From NCBI GenBank assembly GCA_018701215.1, contig JABIWH010000059.1:62001-126000 (forward strand): 64,000 nt of DNA, read 5' to 3'. The notes beneath the pieces were generated by a model that did not search any database, was not told the DNA's origin, and was given only the letters and a program-made list of their open reading frames with translations. The stretch comes from Rhodospirillaceae bacterium. Its GTDB lineage: Bacteria > Pseudomonadota > Alphaproteobacteria > GCA-2731375. Each line of letters begins with the position of its first letter. The stretch's first letter is position 1. Positions 16,337-25,152 of the stretch are shown in pieces. Made by a program: the position numbers and the translations under genes.

Positions 16337-17964
16337 TTTTCGGCGCCACGCCGTTGGCTCAGGCGGTCGGCGCCATCCTGGCCCATTCGGTCAGCGCCGG
16401 CGGCGTGCGCATGAAAAAAGGCCGCAATTTGACGGCGGATGACGTCGCGGCCCTGGCCAAGGCCGGCGTCGCGGAGGTCATCGCCGCCAGGTTGGAAGCC
16501 GACGACGTGGACGAGGACACGGCGGCCAATGCCATCGCCAAGGCCTGCCGGGGTGCGGGCGCGCGTTTGCAGGAGGCCTTCACGGGTAGATGCAATCTAT
16601 ATGCCGATGGGCCCGGCGTCATGGTGCTGGATACGGCCCGCGTGGACCGGATGAACCGCATTCACGAGGCGATAACCATTGCCACCCTGGCCCCGAACGA
16701 GGCGGTGGAGGCCGGGCAGATGCTGGCTACTATCAAGATCATACCTTTTGCGGCTCCCCGCGCGGCCGTGGATGAAGCCATCGCCGTTGCCTCGGAAGGC
16801 GGCGCGCCGCTGTTGCATATTGCGCCCTATCGCGCCCGCCGCGCCGGCCTGATCATGACCACATTGGCGGGCACCAAGGCCAAGGTATTGGACAAGACCG
16901 CCGCCGTTTTGCGCGACCGTCTGGAACGTCTGGGCAGCGCTCTGGTGCATGAACAGCGCTGCGCCCATACCGCAGATGATGTGGCGGCGGCGGTTGCCGC
17001 GCAGTTGGCCCGGGGCCTTGATCCAATCTTGATTTTCGGCGCCTCCGCCATCACCGACCGCCGGGATGAAGTGCCCGCCGGCATTGTCGCGGCGGGGGGC
17101 GAGATCGAACATTTCGGCATGCCGGTTGATCCGGGCAATCTGTTGCTGCTGGCCGCTAAAGACGGCAGTGCGGTAATCGGCCTGCCGGGCTGTGCCCGTT
17201 CGCCCAAGCTGAATGGCTTTGATTGGGTGTTGCAGCGGCTGTTGGCGGATAGACCGGTTGGCCGCGGCGAGATTACCGCCATGGGCGCGGGCGGTCTGTT
17301 AAAGGAAATCCCCTCCAGACCGCAACTGCGCGCCGGCGACGTCACCCAGGGTGCGCCAAAAGCCCCGCGTATTGCCGCCCTGGTCCTGGCCGCCGGACAA
17401 TCCCGGCGCATGGGTGCCGCCAACAAGCTGTTGGCGGAAATCGACGGCAAGGCCATGCTGGCCCGTGTGGTTGAAGCGGTCCAAGCCTCGCAAATCGACC
17501 AGATTCTCGGCGTTACGGGACACCAGGCCGAAAACGTCGCCGCCGCGTTGTCAAGCTATGGCGTCGGGACGGTGCATAACCCGAACTATGCTGACGGCCT
17601 TAGTACATCGTTACAGGCCGGCGTTGCGGCCTTGGCTGATGATGTCGATGGCGTCATGGTCCTGTTGGGCGATATGCCGCGCATCACGCCCGCGCACATC
17701 AATCGTCTGATCGCGGCGTTTAATCCGGTGGAGGGCCGGGCCATCTGTGTCCCCACCTATCAGGGCAAGCGCGGCAATCCAGTTTTGTTTGCGGCGCGAT
17801 TTTTTTCTGAAATGGCGACGGTGGGTGGCGACAGCGGCGCCAAATATCTGATTGGCCAGCACGAAGATGATCTGGTCGAGGTCGCGATGGACGATGACGC
17901 CATCTTTTTGGACGTGGATACCCCCGACGCCCTGACCGCCATCCGCGCGGCCCCATTCGACTAG
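16333..17964 (+). CDS. molybdopterin-binding (MoeA/MogA-like) and MocA-type nucleotidyltransferase fusion
   Basis: 543 residues, two enzymes in one chain. Residues 1 to about 340 resemble the molybdopterin-binding domain of MoeA/CinA-type proteins (LTADDVAALAKAG near residue 36, LILIFGAS-like strand DPILIFGASAITDRRD, GLPGCARSPKLNG). Residues about 348-543 form a MobA/MocA nucleotidyltransferase: LVLAAGQSRRMGAANK, LLGDMPRITPAHI, GKRGNPVLF, and a final VDTPDALTAI. MocA adds CMP to molybdopterin to give the cytosine dinucleotide cofactor used by xanthine dehydrogenase/CoxL-type enzymes, so this protein finishes the cofactor for the cluster. It overlaps the XdhC gene by 4 bases. Confidence 0.88.
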   Translation: MIFGATPLAQAVGAILAHSVSAGGVRMKKGRNLTADDVAALAKAGVAEVIAARLEADDVDEDTAANAIAKACRGAGARLQEAFTGRCNLYADGPGVMVLDTARVDRMNRIHEAITIATLAPNEAVEAGQMLATIKIIPFAAPRAAVDEAIAVASEGGAPLLHIAPYRARRAGLIMTTLAGTKAKVLDKTAAVLRDRLERLGSALVHEQRCAHTADDVAAAVAAQLARGLDPILIFGASAITDRRDEVPAGIVAAGGEIEHFGMPVDPGNLLLLAAKDGSAVIGLPGCARSPKLNGFDWVLQRLLADRPVGRGEITAMGAGGLLKEIPSRPQLRAGDVTQGAPKAPRIAALVLAAGQSRRMGAANKLLAEIDGKAMLARVVEAVQASQIDQILGVTGHQAENVAAALSSYGVGTVHNPNYADGLSTSLQAGVAALADDVDGVMVLLGDMPRITPAHINRLIAAFNPVEGRAICVPTYQGKRGNPVLFAARFFSEMATVGGDSGAKYLIGQHEDDLVEVAMDDDAIFLDVDTPDALTAIRAAPFD

Positions 17965-18042
17965 ACAAGCGCGGAAATCTCCCTATATAGTCCAGCCATG
18001 AACGTGAACCGCAAACAACTGCTTGTAGGGCAGCTCATTACG

Positions 18043-18076
18043 GGGCGGCTTAGCCGCCCGGCCATTGCGTATGGCC
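18043..18076 (+). repeat. two back-to-back hairpins after the cox-type cluster
   Basis: A perfect 7-bp stem GGGCGGC/GCCGCCC (18043-18059, 3-base loop) is directly followed by a perfect 6-bp stem GGCCAT/ATGGCC (18060-18076, 5-base loop). No T-run follows. They lie 79 bases after the fusion gene and 52 bases before the next ATG, and may terminate transcription with help, act as an attenuator, or protect RNA ends. A 53-codon open frame from 17998 to 18160 runs through them, but has no ribosome site I trust. Confidence 0.45.
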
Positions 18077-18127
18077 GGGATGCAAGCCGCTTTTCGATGA
18101 TGACCCCTACACTGGAGTTTGCCGGCC

Positions 18128-18442
18128 ATGTCTACTCAATTCGACGAAAAATCTGACGAACAACCATCCACGCCGGCGCCGCGCGCGGCTGCCGAGACCC
18201 ATTATTTCCAAATCCAATCCGAAGCCGAAGCCTCCGCCCTGTCCCGGGTGCTGGAGCTGTTCGCCCTGCGCGACCTGATCCCCAACGAAGTCATCTGTAA
18301 GCGCATCCCTGACGGCGACGGCAGTCTGCATATCCATATCGCCATAGACGGTATGCCACCCCATCAGGCCGCCAACGTCGCCGCCCGCCTGCGCAACATC
18401 ATCCCCATCACCCGCGTCGTCCTCGAACCCGCCGAGGTTTGA
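18128..18442 (+). CDS. conserved hypothetical protein, ACT-like fold suspected
   Basis: 104 residues of unknown function. After a Pro/Ala-rich N-terminus, HYFQIQSEAEASALSRVLELFA, read as strand plus helix, is followed by RDLIPNEVICKR, SLHIHIAIDGM and a second helix AANVAARLRNI, then ITRVVLEP. The beta-alpha-beta-beta-alpha-beta order and the helix ending LELFALRDLIP look like an ACT regulatory domain, but no ligand residues can be assigned. The ATG at 18128 is used; a TTG nine bases earlier is in frame. It stands alone between the cox-type cluster and an LLM gene. Confidence 0.6.
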   Translation: MSTQFDEKSDEQPSTPAPRAAAETHYFQIQSEAEASALSRVLELFALRDLIPNEVICKRIPDGDGSLHIHIAIDGMPPHQAANVAARLRNIIPITRVVLEPAEV

Positions 18443-18566
18443 GGGCAAAAAACCGGCCTCCGACGAGATAGTTGCGCCGGGGGAATGACGCGGGCATCTG
18501 TTCAGTGCTATTGAAGCAGCAATGAATAGTGCCCCGTGATTAGAGATCGAGTGGAGGAGCGAGACC

Positions 18567-19574
18567 ATGAAAGTTGATGCGGTACTGACTTCGGATCTGG
18601 ACAAGGCCGGCCAGGAGGCGGCGGAGCTGGAGGAAATGGGCTATGATGGGCTGAAATCCATCGAGACCGCTCACGATCCGTTCCTGCCCTTGTTGTTGGC
18701 GGCGCAGTCCACCAAGAAGATCGATCTGACCACCGGCATTGCCGTGGCCTTTGCCCGCTCTCCCATGACCCTGGCGAATGTGGGCCATGATCTGAACGCG
18801 GCGGCCAAGGGGCGCTTTTCCCTGGGTCTGGGGTCGCAGATCCGCCCCCACATCACCAAGCGCTATTCCATGCCCTGGTCCTCCCCTGCCGCGCGCATGC
18901 GCGAAATGATCCTGGCCATGCGGGCGATCTGGGCCTGCTGGCACGAGGGCAAGCCGCTGGAGTTCCTGGGCAAGTTTTACACTCACACCCTGATGACGCC
19001 GTTCTTCACCCCGACCAATACCGAATACGGCCCGCCCAAGATCTATCTGGCCGCCGTCGGCCCAATGATGGCCGAGGTCGCGGGCGAGGTCGCCGATGGT
19101 CTGTTGGTGCATGGCTTCACCACGCAGGCTTATCTGGAAAACGTCACCATGCCGGCGCTGGAGCGCGGCTTCGCCAAAGCCGGCAAGACCCGGGCGGATT
19201 TCGAGATTGCCTATCCGGTGTTCGCCGTCAGCGGCCGGGACGAGGCCGAAATCGCGGCTGAAACCACCAAGATGCGCCAGCAGATCGCCTTTTATGGCTC
19301 GACGCCGGCCTATAAGCCGGTGCTGGATTCCATCGATATGGGCGAATTACAGCCCGAATTGAACGCCATGTCCAAGCAAGGCCGCTGGGAGGCCATGGGC
19401 GAGCTGATTGACGACAAGGTACTGCATGCGATCTCGGTTGAAGGCGACGCCCGCGAAGTGGCCCGCCAGATCAAGTCCCGCTACGGCCACATCGCCGACC
19501 GAACGGCGGCCTCCTACACCTCCATGGGCCAGGAAGAGAAGCTGGCATTTATCGAGGAAATGCAGGCGGGGTAA
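18567..19574 (+). CDS. LLM class F420/FMN-dependent oxidoreductase
   Basis: 335-residue TIM-barrel flavin enzyme. MKVDAVLTSDLDKAG, GYDGLKSIETAHDPFLPL, ATGI-like strand LTTGIAVAFARSPM, GRFSLGLGSQIRPHI and IYLAAVGPMMAEVAGEVADG are characteristic of the subgroup annotated as F420-dependent reductase-like. The C-terminal segment VPGDAREVA-like EGDAREVARQIKSRYG matches. Whether it uses F420 or FMN cannot be told from sequence. GTGGAGGAGCG precedes the ATG as a strong ribosome site. It converges on an MFS carrier gene with 12 bases between stops. Confidence 0.87.
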   Translation: MKVDAVLTSDLDKAGQEAAELEEMGYDGLKSIETAHDPFLPLLLAAQSTKKIDLTTGIAVAFARSPMTLANVGHDLNAAAKGRFSLGLGSQIRPHITKRYSMPWSSPAARMREMILAMRAIWACWHEGKPLEFLGKFYTHTLMTPFFTPTNTEYGPPKIYLAAVGPMMAEVAGEVADGLLVHGFTTQAYLENVTMPALERGFAKAGKTRADFEIAYPVFAVSGRDEAEIAAETTKMRQQIAFYGSTPAYKPVLDSIDMGELQPELNAMSKQGRWEAMGELIDDKVLHAISVEGDAREVARQIKSRYGHIADRTAASYTSMGQEEKLAFIEEMQAG

Positions 19575-19586
19575 GGACTGGCTGCC

Positions 19587-20921
19587 TCACTCCGGCGGAT
19601 CAGGTAATGTCAGGGTGATGGCGATGGCGAGCGCCACGATGGCGGTCGCGGCCAGATAAGCGGGCGTGAAGCTGCCGCTGTATTCCGCCATGGCGCCGGC
19701 GGCGATGGGCCCCAGCATCTGCCCCATGCCCTGCAGGATTGAGATCGTGCCGATCACGCCCACCGCGCGGTCCGGGCTCAGGTAGTCGGCGGCGGCGGCG
19801 GTGATGATCAGGGGAACGCCGAACATCGACAAACCGTACAGGACGACCGAGAGATAGACCGGCCAATCGCCGCCAGCGCTGCCTAGGGTGATCAAGAAGT
19901 AGGCGCAGCCCTGCAGAAAAAACGCCGCCGTGATGCCCAGGCGCCGGCCCACCCGGTCCGATAGGGCGCCCAGCACGGGGCCGCAGAACAGCGAGAAAAA
20001 ACCAAGCCAGATCCAGAATTGTCCGGCCTTGGCCTCCGCCATGCCATGTTCGTGCACCAGGGTGGTGACGATGAAGGTGCCGTAGACGACGTAAGAGGCG
20101 CCAAACAGAAAATAGATTGAGGCTAGACGGATGACCAGAATACGCGCCGCCGCGCCGCTCAGGGCGGGCGCCTGCGTTGCCGCCATCCGCCGCGCGCCCG
20201 TGCCCTCCGCCATAGCATCGCCGTCGCCGCCTTTCGGCTCGGCCGTTTCGCCAAACGGTTTCAGGCCTAGCTCGCCGGGCCGGTTGCGTATGACGGCGTA
20301 ACAAAAAATCGCTATGGGCAGGCAGATCATCGCCAGGCCGCCCCAGCCCAGACGCCAGCCGATCTCGCCTTGCGTGTCGTTGATCAGGGGGATGGCCCAG
20401 CCCGACAGCATAATCGCCAAACCAGCGCCGGCGGACAATAGTCCCGACGCCAGGCCGCGCCATTTCGTGGTGAACCAATGGGGCAACAGGGCCACGACCG
20501 AGACAAAGGCCATCGCGGTGGACATTCCCGTTCCTGAATACAGGATCACCAGGGGCAGGAAACCATCCGCTAGGGAGACCCCCGCCATGGTGACGACGAT
20601 GGTCATCAGGGTCATGGCGAGCAGGCGCCGTTCGCCGAAGCGGGGCAGCAAACGCCGCACCAATAGGGCGCCAAGCAAATAGCCGATGAAATTGCCGGTG
20701 CTGATCCAGCCCATCTGCACATAGCTGAGGTTCAAGGCATCGCCCATGGCCGGCAACAGCATGCCCAGGGCAAACCGCCCCACGCCCATGGAGACGAATA
20801 CGCTGAGTACGGCCGACAGCACGATCCACCAGCCATAGTGCACGCCCAGAAAACCGCCCGCACCTTTTCCGCGGTCAGGCGCGGCGTCTTGCCCGACTAA
20901 ATCTTGTTTGGGGGAACTCAT
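19587..20921 (-). CDS. MFS transporter, YbfB/YjiJ-like
   Basis: 444 residues with about 12 predicted membrane helices. After a charged N-terminus, HYGWWIVLSAVLSVFVSMGVGRFALGMLLP is read in two pieces as helix 1 and the conserved GRF loop of the YbfB/YjiJ group. A large cytoplasmic loop (residues about 215-250, rich in Gly, Asp and Ala) separates the two six-helix halves; VGRRLGI repeats the MFS loop motif. Substrates of this group are poorly known; organic acid uptake or efflux is plausible. It is divergent from the squalene-synthase-like gene, sharing an 86-base upstream region. Confidence 0.85.
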   Translation of the reverse strand: MSSPKQDLVGQDAAPDRGKGAGGFLGVHYGWWIVLSAVLSVFVSMGVGRFALGMLLPAMGDALNLSYVQMGWISTGNFIGYLLGALLVRRLLPRFGERRLLAMTLMTIVVTMAGVSLADGFLPLVILYSGTGMSTAMAFVSVVALLPHWFTTKWRGLASGLLSAGAGLAIMLSGWAIPLINDTQGEIGWRLGWGGLAMICLPIAIFCYAVIRNRPGELGLKPFGETAEPKGGDGDAMAEGTGARRMAATQAPALSGAAARILVIRLASIYFLFGASYVVYGTFIVTTLVHEHGMAEAKAGQFWIWLGFFSLFCGPVLGALSDRVGRRLGITAAFFLQGCAYFLITLGSAGGDWPVYLSVVLYGLSMFGVPLIITAAAADYLSPDRAVGVIGTISILQGMGQMLGPIAAGAMAEYSGSFTPAYLAATAIVALAIAITLTLPDPPE

Positions 20922-21007
20922 GTGAAAACGGCTAACATATCTTCAGGGAACTCATCAGGCGGCGGCATGCCGTACAGTGATACGTGAACAGGGTCGAAGG
21001 AGCAACA

Positions 21008-21910
21008 ATGGCGGACGGTTCTTCCAGCCCCGGCGGCTATTCCGGCCTCGGCGGCGAGGCCTATTGCCTTGATGCGCTTCGGCGCGGGGACCGGGACCGT
21101 TATTTGATTTTGCTGTTCGCGCCGCGCCGGGACCGCGCCGTGCTGGCCGCGCTGTATGCCTTCAACCTGGAATGTGCCCTTGGGGTCATGGCGGGGGGCG
21201 AACAGCCCCTGTTGGGACAAATGCGCCTGCAATGGTGGCGCGATGGTCTGGAAGCAGCCGCGCTCAATAGCGGCGGCGAGGCCACGCACCCCGTGCTGTC
21301 CCTGTTGGCCGGACGGCGGGATTTGTTGCCGGGCTTGCTGGATATTCTGGCGGCGCGGGAGCGGGACTTGACCGATCCGACCTTTGCCAATCTGGCGGAG
21401 GTCATCGTGCAGGCGCAGGCCACGGGCGGTGCCCTGGCCGCCCTGGCCAACCGGGCGGTGAAATACGAGGCCCTGAATAGCGAGGTTGTAGGCGATGGCC
21501 ATCTTGATGCGGCGCGGGCGGCGGGCACGGCCTATGCCCTGGCCGGCATGCTGCGCGCCATACCTTTTCAGGCGCCGGGGCGCGGTTCCCAGGGGCGCCT
21601 CTGTTTGCCTGACGATATGTTGGCCGGGCAAGGCCTGACGGCGGACGATATCTGGTCCGGGCAACAGCGTGCCGCCGTCACTGAATGCGTTGGGCAGATC
21701 GCGGCGGTGGCGGCGCGGGAGGTGGATAAATTGACGGATCTTGGCCGCGCGGGCGGCAGCCTCTCGCCATTGCTGCACGGCAGTCTGGCGCGGGCCTATT
21801 TGCGCCGCCTGGCAAAGGCCGGCAACGACCCCTTTGCGCCTGATCTGGGCCTCAACCCCTTGGCTCGGCCCTTAATGTTGTGTTGGCGGGCCCTGTTGCG
21901 CCGGCCATAG
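21008..21910 (+). CDS. squalene/phytoene synthase-family protein, NDUFAF6-like
   Basis: 300 residues with the all-helical trans-isoprenyl diphosphate synthase fold: YCLDALRRGDRDRYLILLFAP, ALYAFNLECALG, MRLQWWRDGLE, and a second-half segment YALAGMLRAIPF followed by LPDDML. True squalene and phytoene synthases need two Asp-rich motifs (DDxxD). The first is replaced here by FNLECAL and the second (usually DxxxD after YALAxxLR) by a Pro/Gly-rich loop, so catalysis is doubtful. The mitochondrial relative NDUFAF6 assists complex I assembly. AAGGAGC precedes the ATG at 21008; the GTG at 20984 is less likely. Confidence 0.78.
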   Translation: MADGSSSPGGYSGLGGEAYCLDALRRGDRDRYLILLFAPRRDRAVLAALYAFNLECALGVMAGGEQPLLGQMRLQWWRDGLEAAALNSGGEATHPVLSLLAGRRDLLPGLLDILAARERDLTDPTFANLAEVIVQAQATGGALAALANRAVKYEALNSEVVGDGHLDAARAAGTAYALAGMLRAIPFQAPGRGSQGRLCLPDDMLAGQGLTADDIWSGQQRAAVTECVGQIAAVAAREVDKLTDLGRAGGSLSPLLHGSLARAYLRRLAKAGNDPFAPDLGLNPLARPLMLCWRALLRRP

Positions 21911-21917
21911 ATTAGGT

Positions 21918-23294
21918 TTAGGCCGCCAGCCAGGCATCCAGATCGGCCAGGGCGCGTTCGGCGTAGGCCGCCTTGCGCAGTTTCTTTTTCACATGCGGGG
22001 TCAGGATGGGGAACAGGCCGAAATTGGCATTCATGGGCTGAAAATCGGCCACTTTACCCTCTTTCAAATCCCGGTGCCGAGCCGTGCCCGTGATATGGCC
22101 CAACAGGGTGCCCATGGATGTAGTTGGCGGCGGCGGACTGGGCGCCTCATCCAGGCGTTCGGCGGCGGCGAAGCGCCCGGTCAAAAGCCCCATGGCGGCA
22201 CTTTCCACATAGCCCTCGACGCCGGTGATCTGTCCGGCAAAGCGCAGGCGTGGTTCAGTGGCAAGGCGGCAGGTGCCGTCAAGCAGTTCGGGGCTGTTCA
22301 AAAAGGTATTGCGGTGAATGCCGCCCATGCGGGCAAAGCGCGCGTTCTCCAGACCCGGAATGGTCCGTAGGATGCGCAATTGCTCGCCATGTTTCAGCTT
22401 GGTCTGAAAGCCGACCATGTTGTACAGCGTCCCTTGGGCGTTATCCTGGCGCAGTTGCACCACGCCATGGGCCTTGATGTCCGGCTGATGGGCGTTGGTC
22501 AGGCCGACCGGCTTCATGGGGCCATAGCGCAGGGTCTCGGGCCCGCGCTCGGCCATCACTTCGATCGGCAGGCAGCCTTCGAAGTAAGGCGTGTCCCGCT
22601 CCCACTCATGAAATTCCATCGCCTCACCCGCGATTAATGCCGCGATAAAGGCCTCATACTGCGCCTGGTCCATGGGGCAATTCAGATAGTCCTTGCCGGT
22701 GCCGCCTGGTCCCGGCTTGTCATAGCGGGATTGAAACCAGGCTGTCTCCATATTCACTGAATCCGCATAGATAATTGGCGCGATGGCATCAAAAAACGCC
22801 AGATGTTCGGCTCCCGTCAGCTCCGCGATGGCGGCTGTCAGATCAGGCGAGGTCAGCGGCCCGGTGGCGACGATGACGTTGTCCCATTCCCGGGGCGGCA
22901 GGCCGGCAATCTCGCCCCGCGCCAGTTCCACCAACGGCTCGGCCGCCAGAGCAGCAGTGACATGGGCCGAGAACGCCTCCCGGTCCATGGCCAGGGCGCC
23001 CCCCGCTGGTACTTTGTTGGCGTCGGCGGCGGCCAGGATCAGGCTGCCGCAACGGCGCATTTCCTCGTGTAACAGACCCACGGCGGAAGCCTGGGCATCA
23101 TCAGAGCGGAAAGAGTTGGAACAGACCAATTCGGCCAGGCCTTCGGTCTCGTGCGCCTCGGTCATGCGTTCGGGGCGCATTTCGTGCAGGATCACCGGAA
23201 CGCCGGCGCGGGCGATCTGCCAGGCCGCTTCCGAGCCGGCCAGTCCGCCGCCGATAACATGGATGGGCACATGGATAGGTTTGACTGTGTTCAT
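21918..23294 (-). CDS. trmFO: methylenetetrahydrofolate-tRNA-(uracil-5-)-methyltransferase (FADH2-oxidising)
   Basis: Makes 5-methyluridine 54 in the T-loop of tRNA, using methylenetetrahydrofolate as carbon donor and FADH2 as reductant. 458 residues, normal length. FAD motif VIGGGLAGSEAAWQ near residues 14-27, LHEMRP, ELVCSNSFRSD, then GGAL and the conserved MNANFGLFPI and the C-terminal YAERALADLDAWL. It stands as a single minus-strand gene converging on the squalene-synthase-like gene. The upstream neighbour on the same strand is a catabolic amidohydrolase 63 bases away. Confidence 0.95.
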   Translation of the reverse strand: MNTVKPIHVPIHVIGGGLAGSEAAWQIARAGVPVILHEMRPERMTEAHETEGLAELVCSNSFRSDDAQASAVGLLHEEMRRCGSLILAAADANKVPAGGALAMDREAFSAHVTAALAAEPLVELARGEIAGLPPREWDNVIVATGPLTSPDLTAAIAELTGAEHLAFFDAIAPIIYADSVNMETAWFQSRYDKPGPGGTGKDYLNCPMDQAQYEAFIAALIAGEAMEFHEWERDTPYFEGCLPIEVMAERGPETLRYGPMKPVGLTNAHQPDIKAHGVVQLRQDNAQGTLYNMVGFQTKLKHGEQLRILRTIPGLENARFARMGGIHRNTFLNSPELLDGTCRLATEPRLRFAGQITGVEGYVESAAMGLLTGRFAAAERLDEAPSPPPPTTSMGTLLGHITGTARHRDLKEGKVADFQPMNANFGLFPILTPHVKKKLRKAAYAERALADLDAWLAA

Positions 23295-23357
23295 GGCGCG
23301 TTAGATAAGCCCGCCGGGGCTTGGGCGCAATACGCTTTTATCAAGCCTTAATGCGGC

Positions 23358-24185
23358 TTAGTCCGAGCGCTCCCAACCCCACCACGCGCGCAATGCCTCG
23401 CCCATGATAAGCCGCTTGTCCTGCTCGTCGAGCCAGGGCAGGCCTTCGGTGAACATCTCGACGCATTGTTGCCAGGAACAGGGCATTTTGGAGATATCGG
23501 TGCCCCAGAACATGCGGTTAGGACCAAAGGCGTCATAGATCTGCCGCAGATAGCCATGCATGTTGGCAAACGGAAAGTCTTCGGTGGAATAGCCCGGCGC
23601 ACCCGTTGCTTTGACGGCGATGTTGGGAAATTTCGCCAATGCCAGCAGGTCAGGGATATGGGTCATCGCCTCGTCATCCTTGAGCGGGCTGGTGCCGCCC
23701 CGGCCGCCCATATGGTCGATGGTCAGGCGCAGTCCGGGATAGCGCTCGGCAATGCGGCCAAGCGCGGGGAACGATCCTGTCGCCAGTGCCGCAATTGGTA
23801 TTCCGGCCTCCTCCGCCCCCGCCCAAAGCCAATCCAGTGTGCCATCGTGCAGCCATTGCCGTACCGGGTCGTTGAGGAATAGATAGCGCAGGCCCAGCAT
23901 GCCCGGCTGCTTGCGCCAGCCCGCCAGCAGATCGCGGGAACCTGGGTCATCCAGGGGAAGCGAGCCCATGATGGCAAAGCGCCCAGGATAGTCAGCGACT
24001 GCTTTCAAGGCCATTTCCGTTGAGCCGGAATCCCAACCAGGTGGGTGAATGACCGCGCCATGGACACCGCCTTCGTCCATCAAGGCGATGGCCTCCGCCG
24101 GCGTGAACGCCGTCACCTGCCAGTGCGCCTGATTGCTGGGCAGGCCGGTGCCCCAAAGATGGATTTGTGCATCGATGATCTGCAT
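23358..24185 (-). CDS. amidohydrolase family protein (COG3618-like)
   Basis: 275-residue metal-dependent TIM-barrel hydrolase of the amidohydrolase_2 family. DAQIHLWG at residues 5-12 takes the place of the DxHxH metal motif, with only one His. LTIDHMGG (about residue 152) and a late GTDISKMP, with its active-site Asp, are typical of lactonase and decarboxylase-like members. These enzymes open lactones such as 2-pyrone-4,6-dicarboxylate or fuconolactone; the substrate here is unknown. The start is preceded by AAAGGAAAA. It lies 20 bases downstream of the SDR gene on the same strand and is probably co-transcribed with it. Confidence 0.83.
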   Translation of the reverse strand: MQIIDAQIHLWGTGLPSNQAHWQVTAFTPAEAIALMDEGGVHGAVIHPPGWDSGSTEMALKAVADYPGRFAIMGSLPLDDPGSRDLLAGWRKQPGMLGLRYLFLNDPVRQWLHDGTLDWLWAGAEEAGIPIAALATGSFPALGRIAERYPGLRLTIDHMGGRGGTSPLKDDEAMTHIPDLLALAKFPNIAVKATGAPGYSTEDFPFANMHGYLRQIYDAFGPNRMFWGTDISKMPCSWQQCVEMFTEGLPWLDEQDKRLIMGEALRAWWGWERSD

Positions 24186-24205
24186 GGCGGCGTTTTCCTT
24201 TACGG

Positions 24206-25039
24206 CTAATAACTCGGTTTGGTGGGGAACGGCGTCAGTTGCAGCTCGTGCGTCCAGCAGGATCGGTCCTGGCTGTGCAGGTAATAAAACGCCTCGGCGA
24301 TCTTGACCGGGTTCATCACCGCATCTGGGTCCTTCCGCGCCTTCTCCAGTGCCCGGGTTCCCGGTGAATCGATTAGGCCGTCGATCACCACGTTGGCCAC
24401 GTGTACGCCATGCTCGGAATATTCCTCGGTCAACACCTGGGCCAGGGTGCGCATCATGACCCTGGGGTAATACAGCGACTGTCCCGTCATGCGCTTGCGT
24501 CCGCGTAACGAGGAGGCGTTGTTGGAAATCAGAAACGAGCCTTCGCCCTTTTCCCGCATGGCCGGCAGAACTTCCTTGGCGACTAGAAACGGCCCGCGGG
24601 CTGAAATATGCTGTGTCGTATCGAACATTTCCAACGGAATGTGTTCCAGCAATTCCTTCTCTGGCGGCAGGTCGCGGCCCTCCAGATAGCCGGCGTTGTA
24701 GACCAGAACGTCAGGCGTGCCGACATCGTTCCGGATGGTGGCGAAGGCCTCGGATATAGACGCAGGCGAGACCAGGTCCATCTCCACCGTCATGCATTCG
24801 CCACCCTGTTCCAGGATAGCGGCCTGCAAGGCGGCGGCATTGGCTGCGGTGCGGGTCGTCAGCACGACCGAGAACCCTTCTTGGGCAAATTTCTGGGCAA
24901 CGGCGCCGCCCACGCCCCAACGCACGCCCAGGGGCAGGTCGCTGTCATCAATCGATCCGCCATGGGCCAGTTTGGTCATGCGGCCATCTGACTGCCATTT
25001 CGTGGTGGCGCCCACCACCACGGCAACTTTCTTGGTCAT
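24206..25039 (-). CDS. divergent SDR family protein with interrupted cofactor motif
   Basis: 277 residues. The fold is SDR-like (VVLTTRT after strand 2, VLVYNAGYLEGRD, SFLISNNASS), but two hallmarks are altered. The glycine-rich turn begins VVVGATTKW at residues 7-15 and resumes GVRWGVGGAVAQ at 38-49, with about 25 residues inserted. The catalytic region reads SLYYPRVMMR (188-197), so the Lys of YxxxK is Val or Met. Similar proteins may exist as a conserved subgroup, so this is probably not a broken gene. GGAGG precedes the ATG. It precedes the amidohydrolase gene in the same direction and is divergent from a CoA-transferase. Confidence 0.78.
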   Translation of the reverse strand: MTKKVAVVVGATTKWQSDGRMTKLAHGGSIDDSDLPLGVRWGVGGAVAQKFAQEGFSVVLTTRTAANAAALQAAILEQGGECMTVEMDLVSPASISEAFATIRNDVGTPDVLVYNAGYLEGRDLPPEKELLEHIPLEMFDTTQHISARGPFLVAKEVLPAMREKGEGSFLISNNASSLRGRKRMTGQSLYYPRVMMRTLAQVLTEEYSEHGVHVANVVIDGLIDSPGTRALEKARKDPDAVMNPVKIAEAFYYLHSQDRSCWTHELQLTPFPTKPSY

Positions 25040-25152
25040 TGTATCCGCCTCCGTACGGGTTGATTATGTTGGTTTCGAATTGCCGCAAGTTTAGCCGCAG
25101 GTACCTGGCAAAGCCATGTGCGTTCATGTGATCAAGGAAATGAGGCCCCGGG

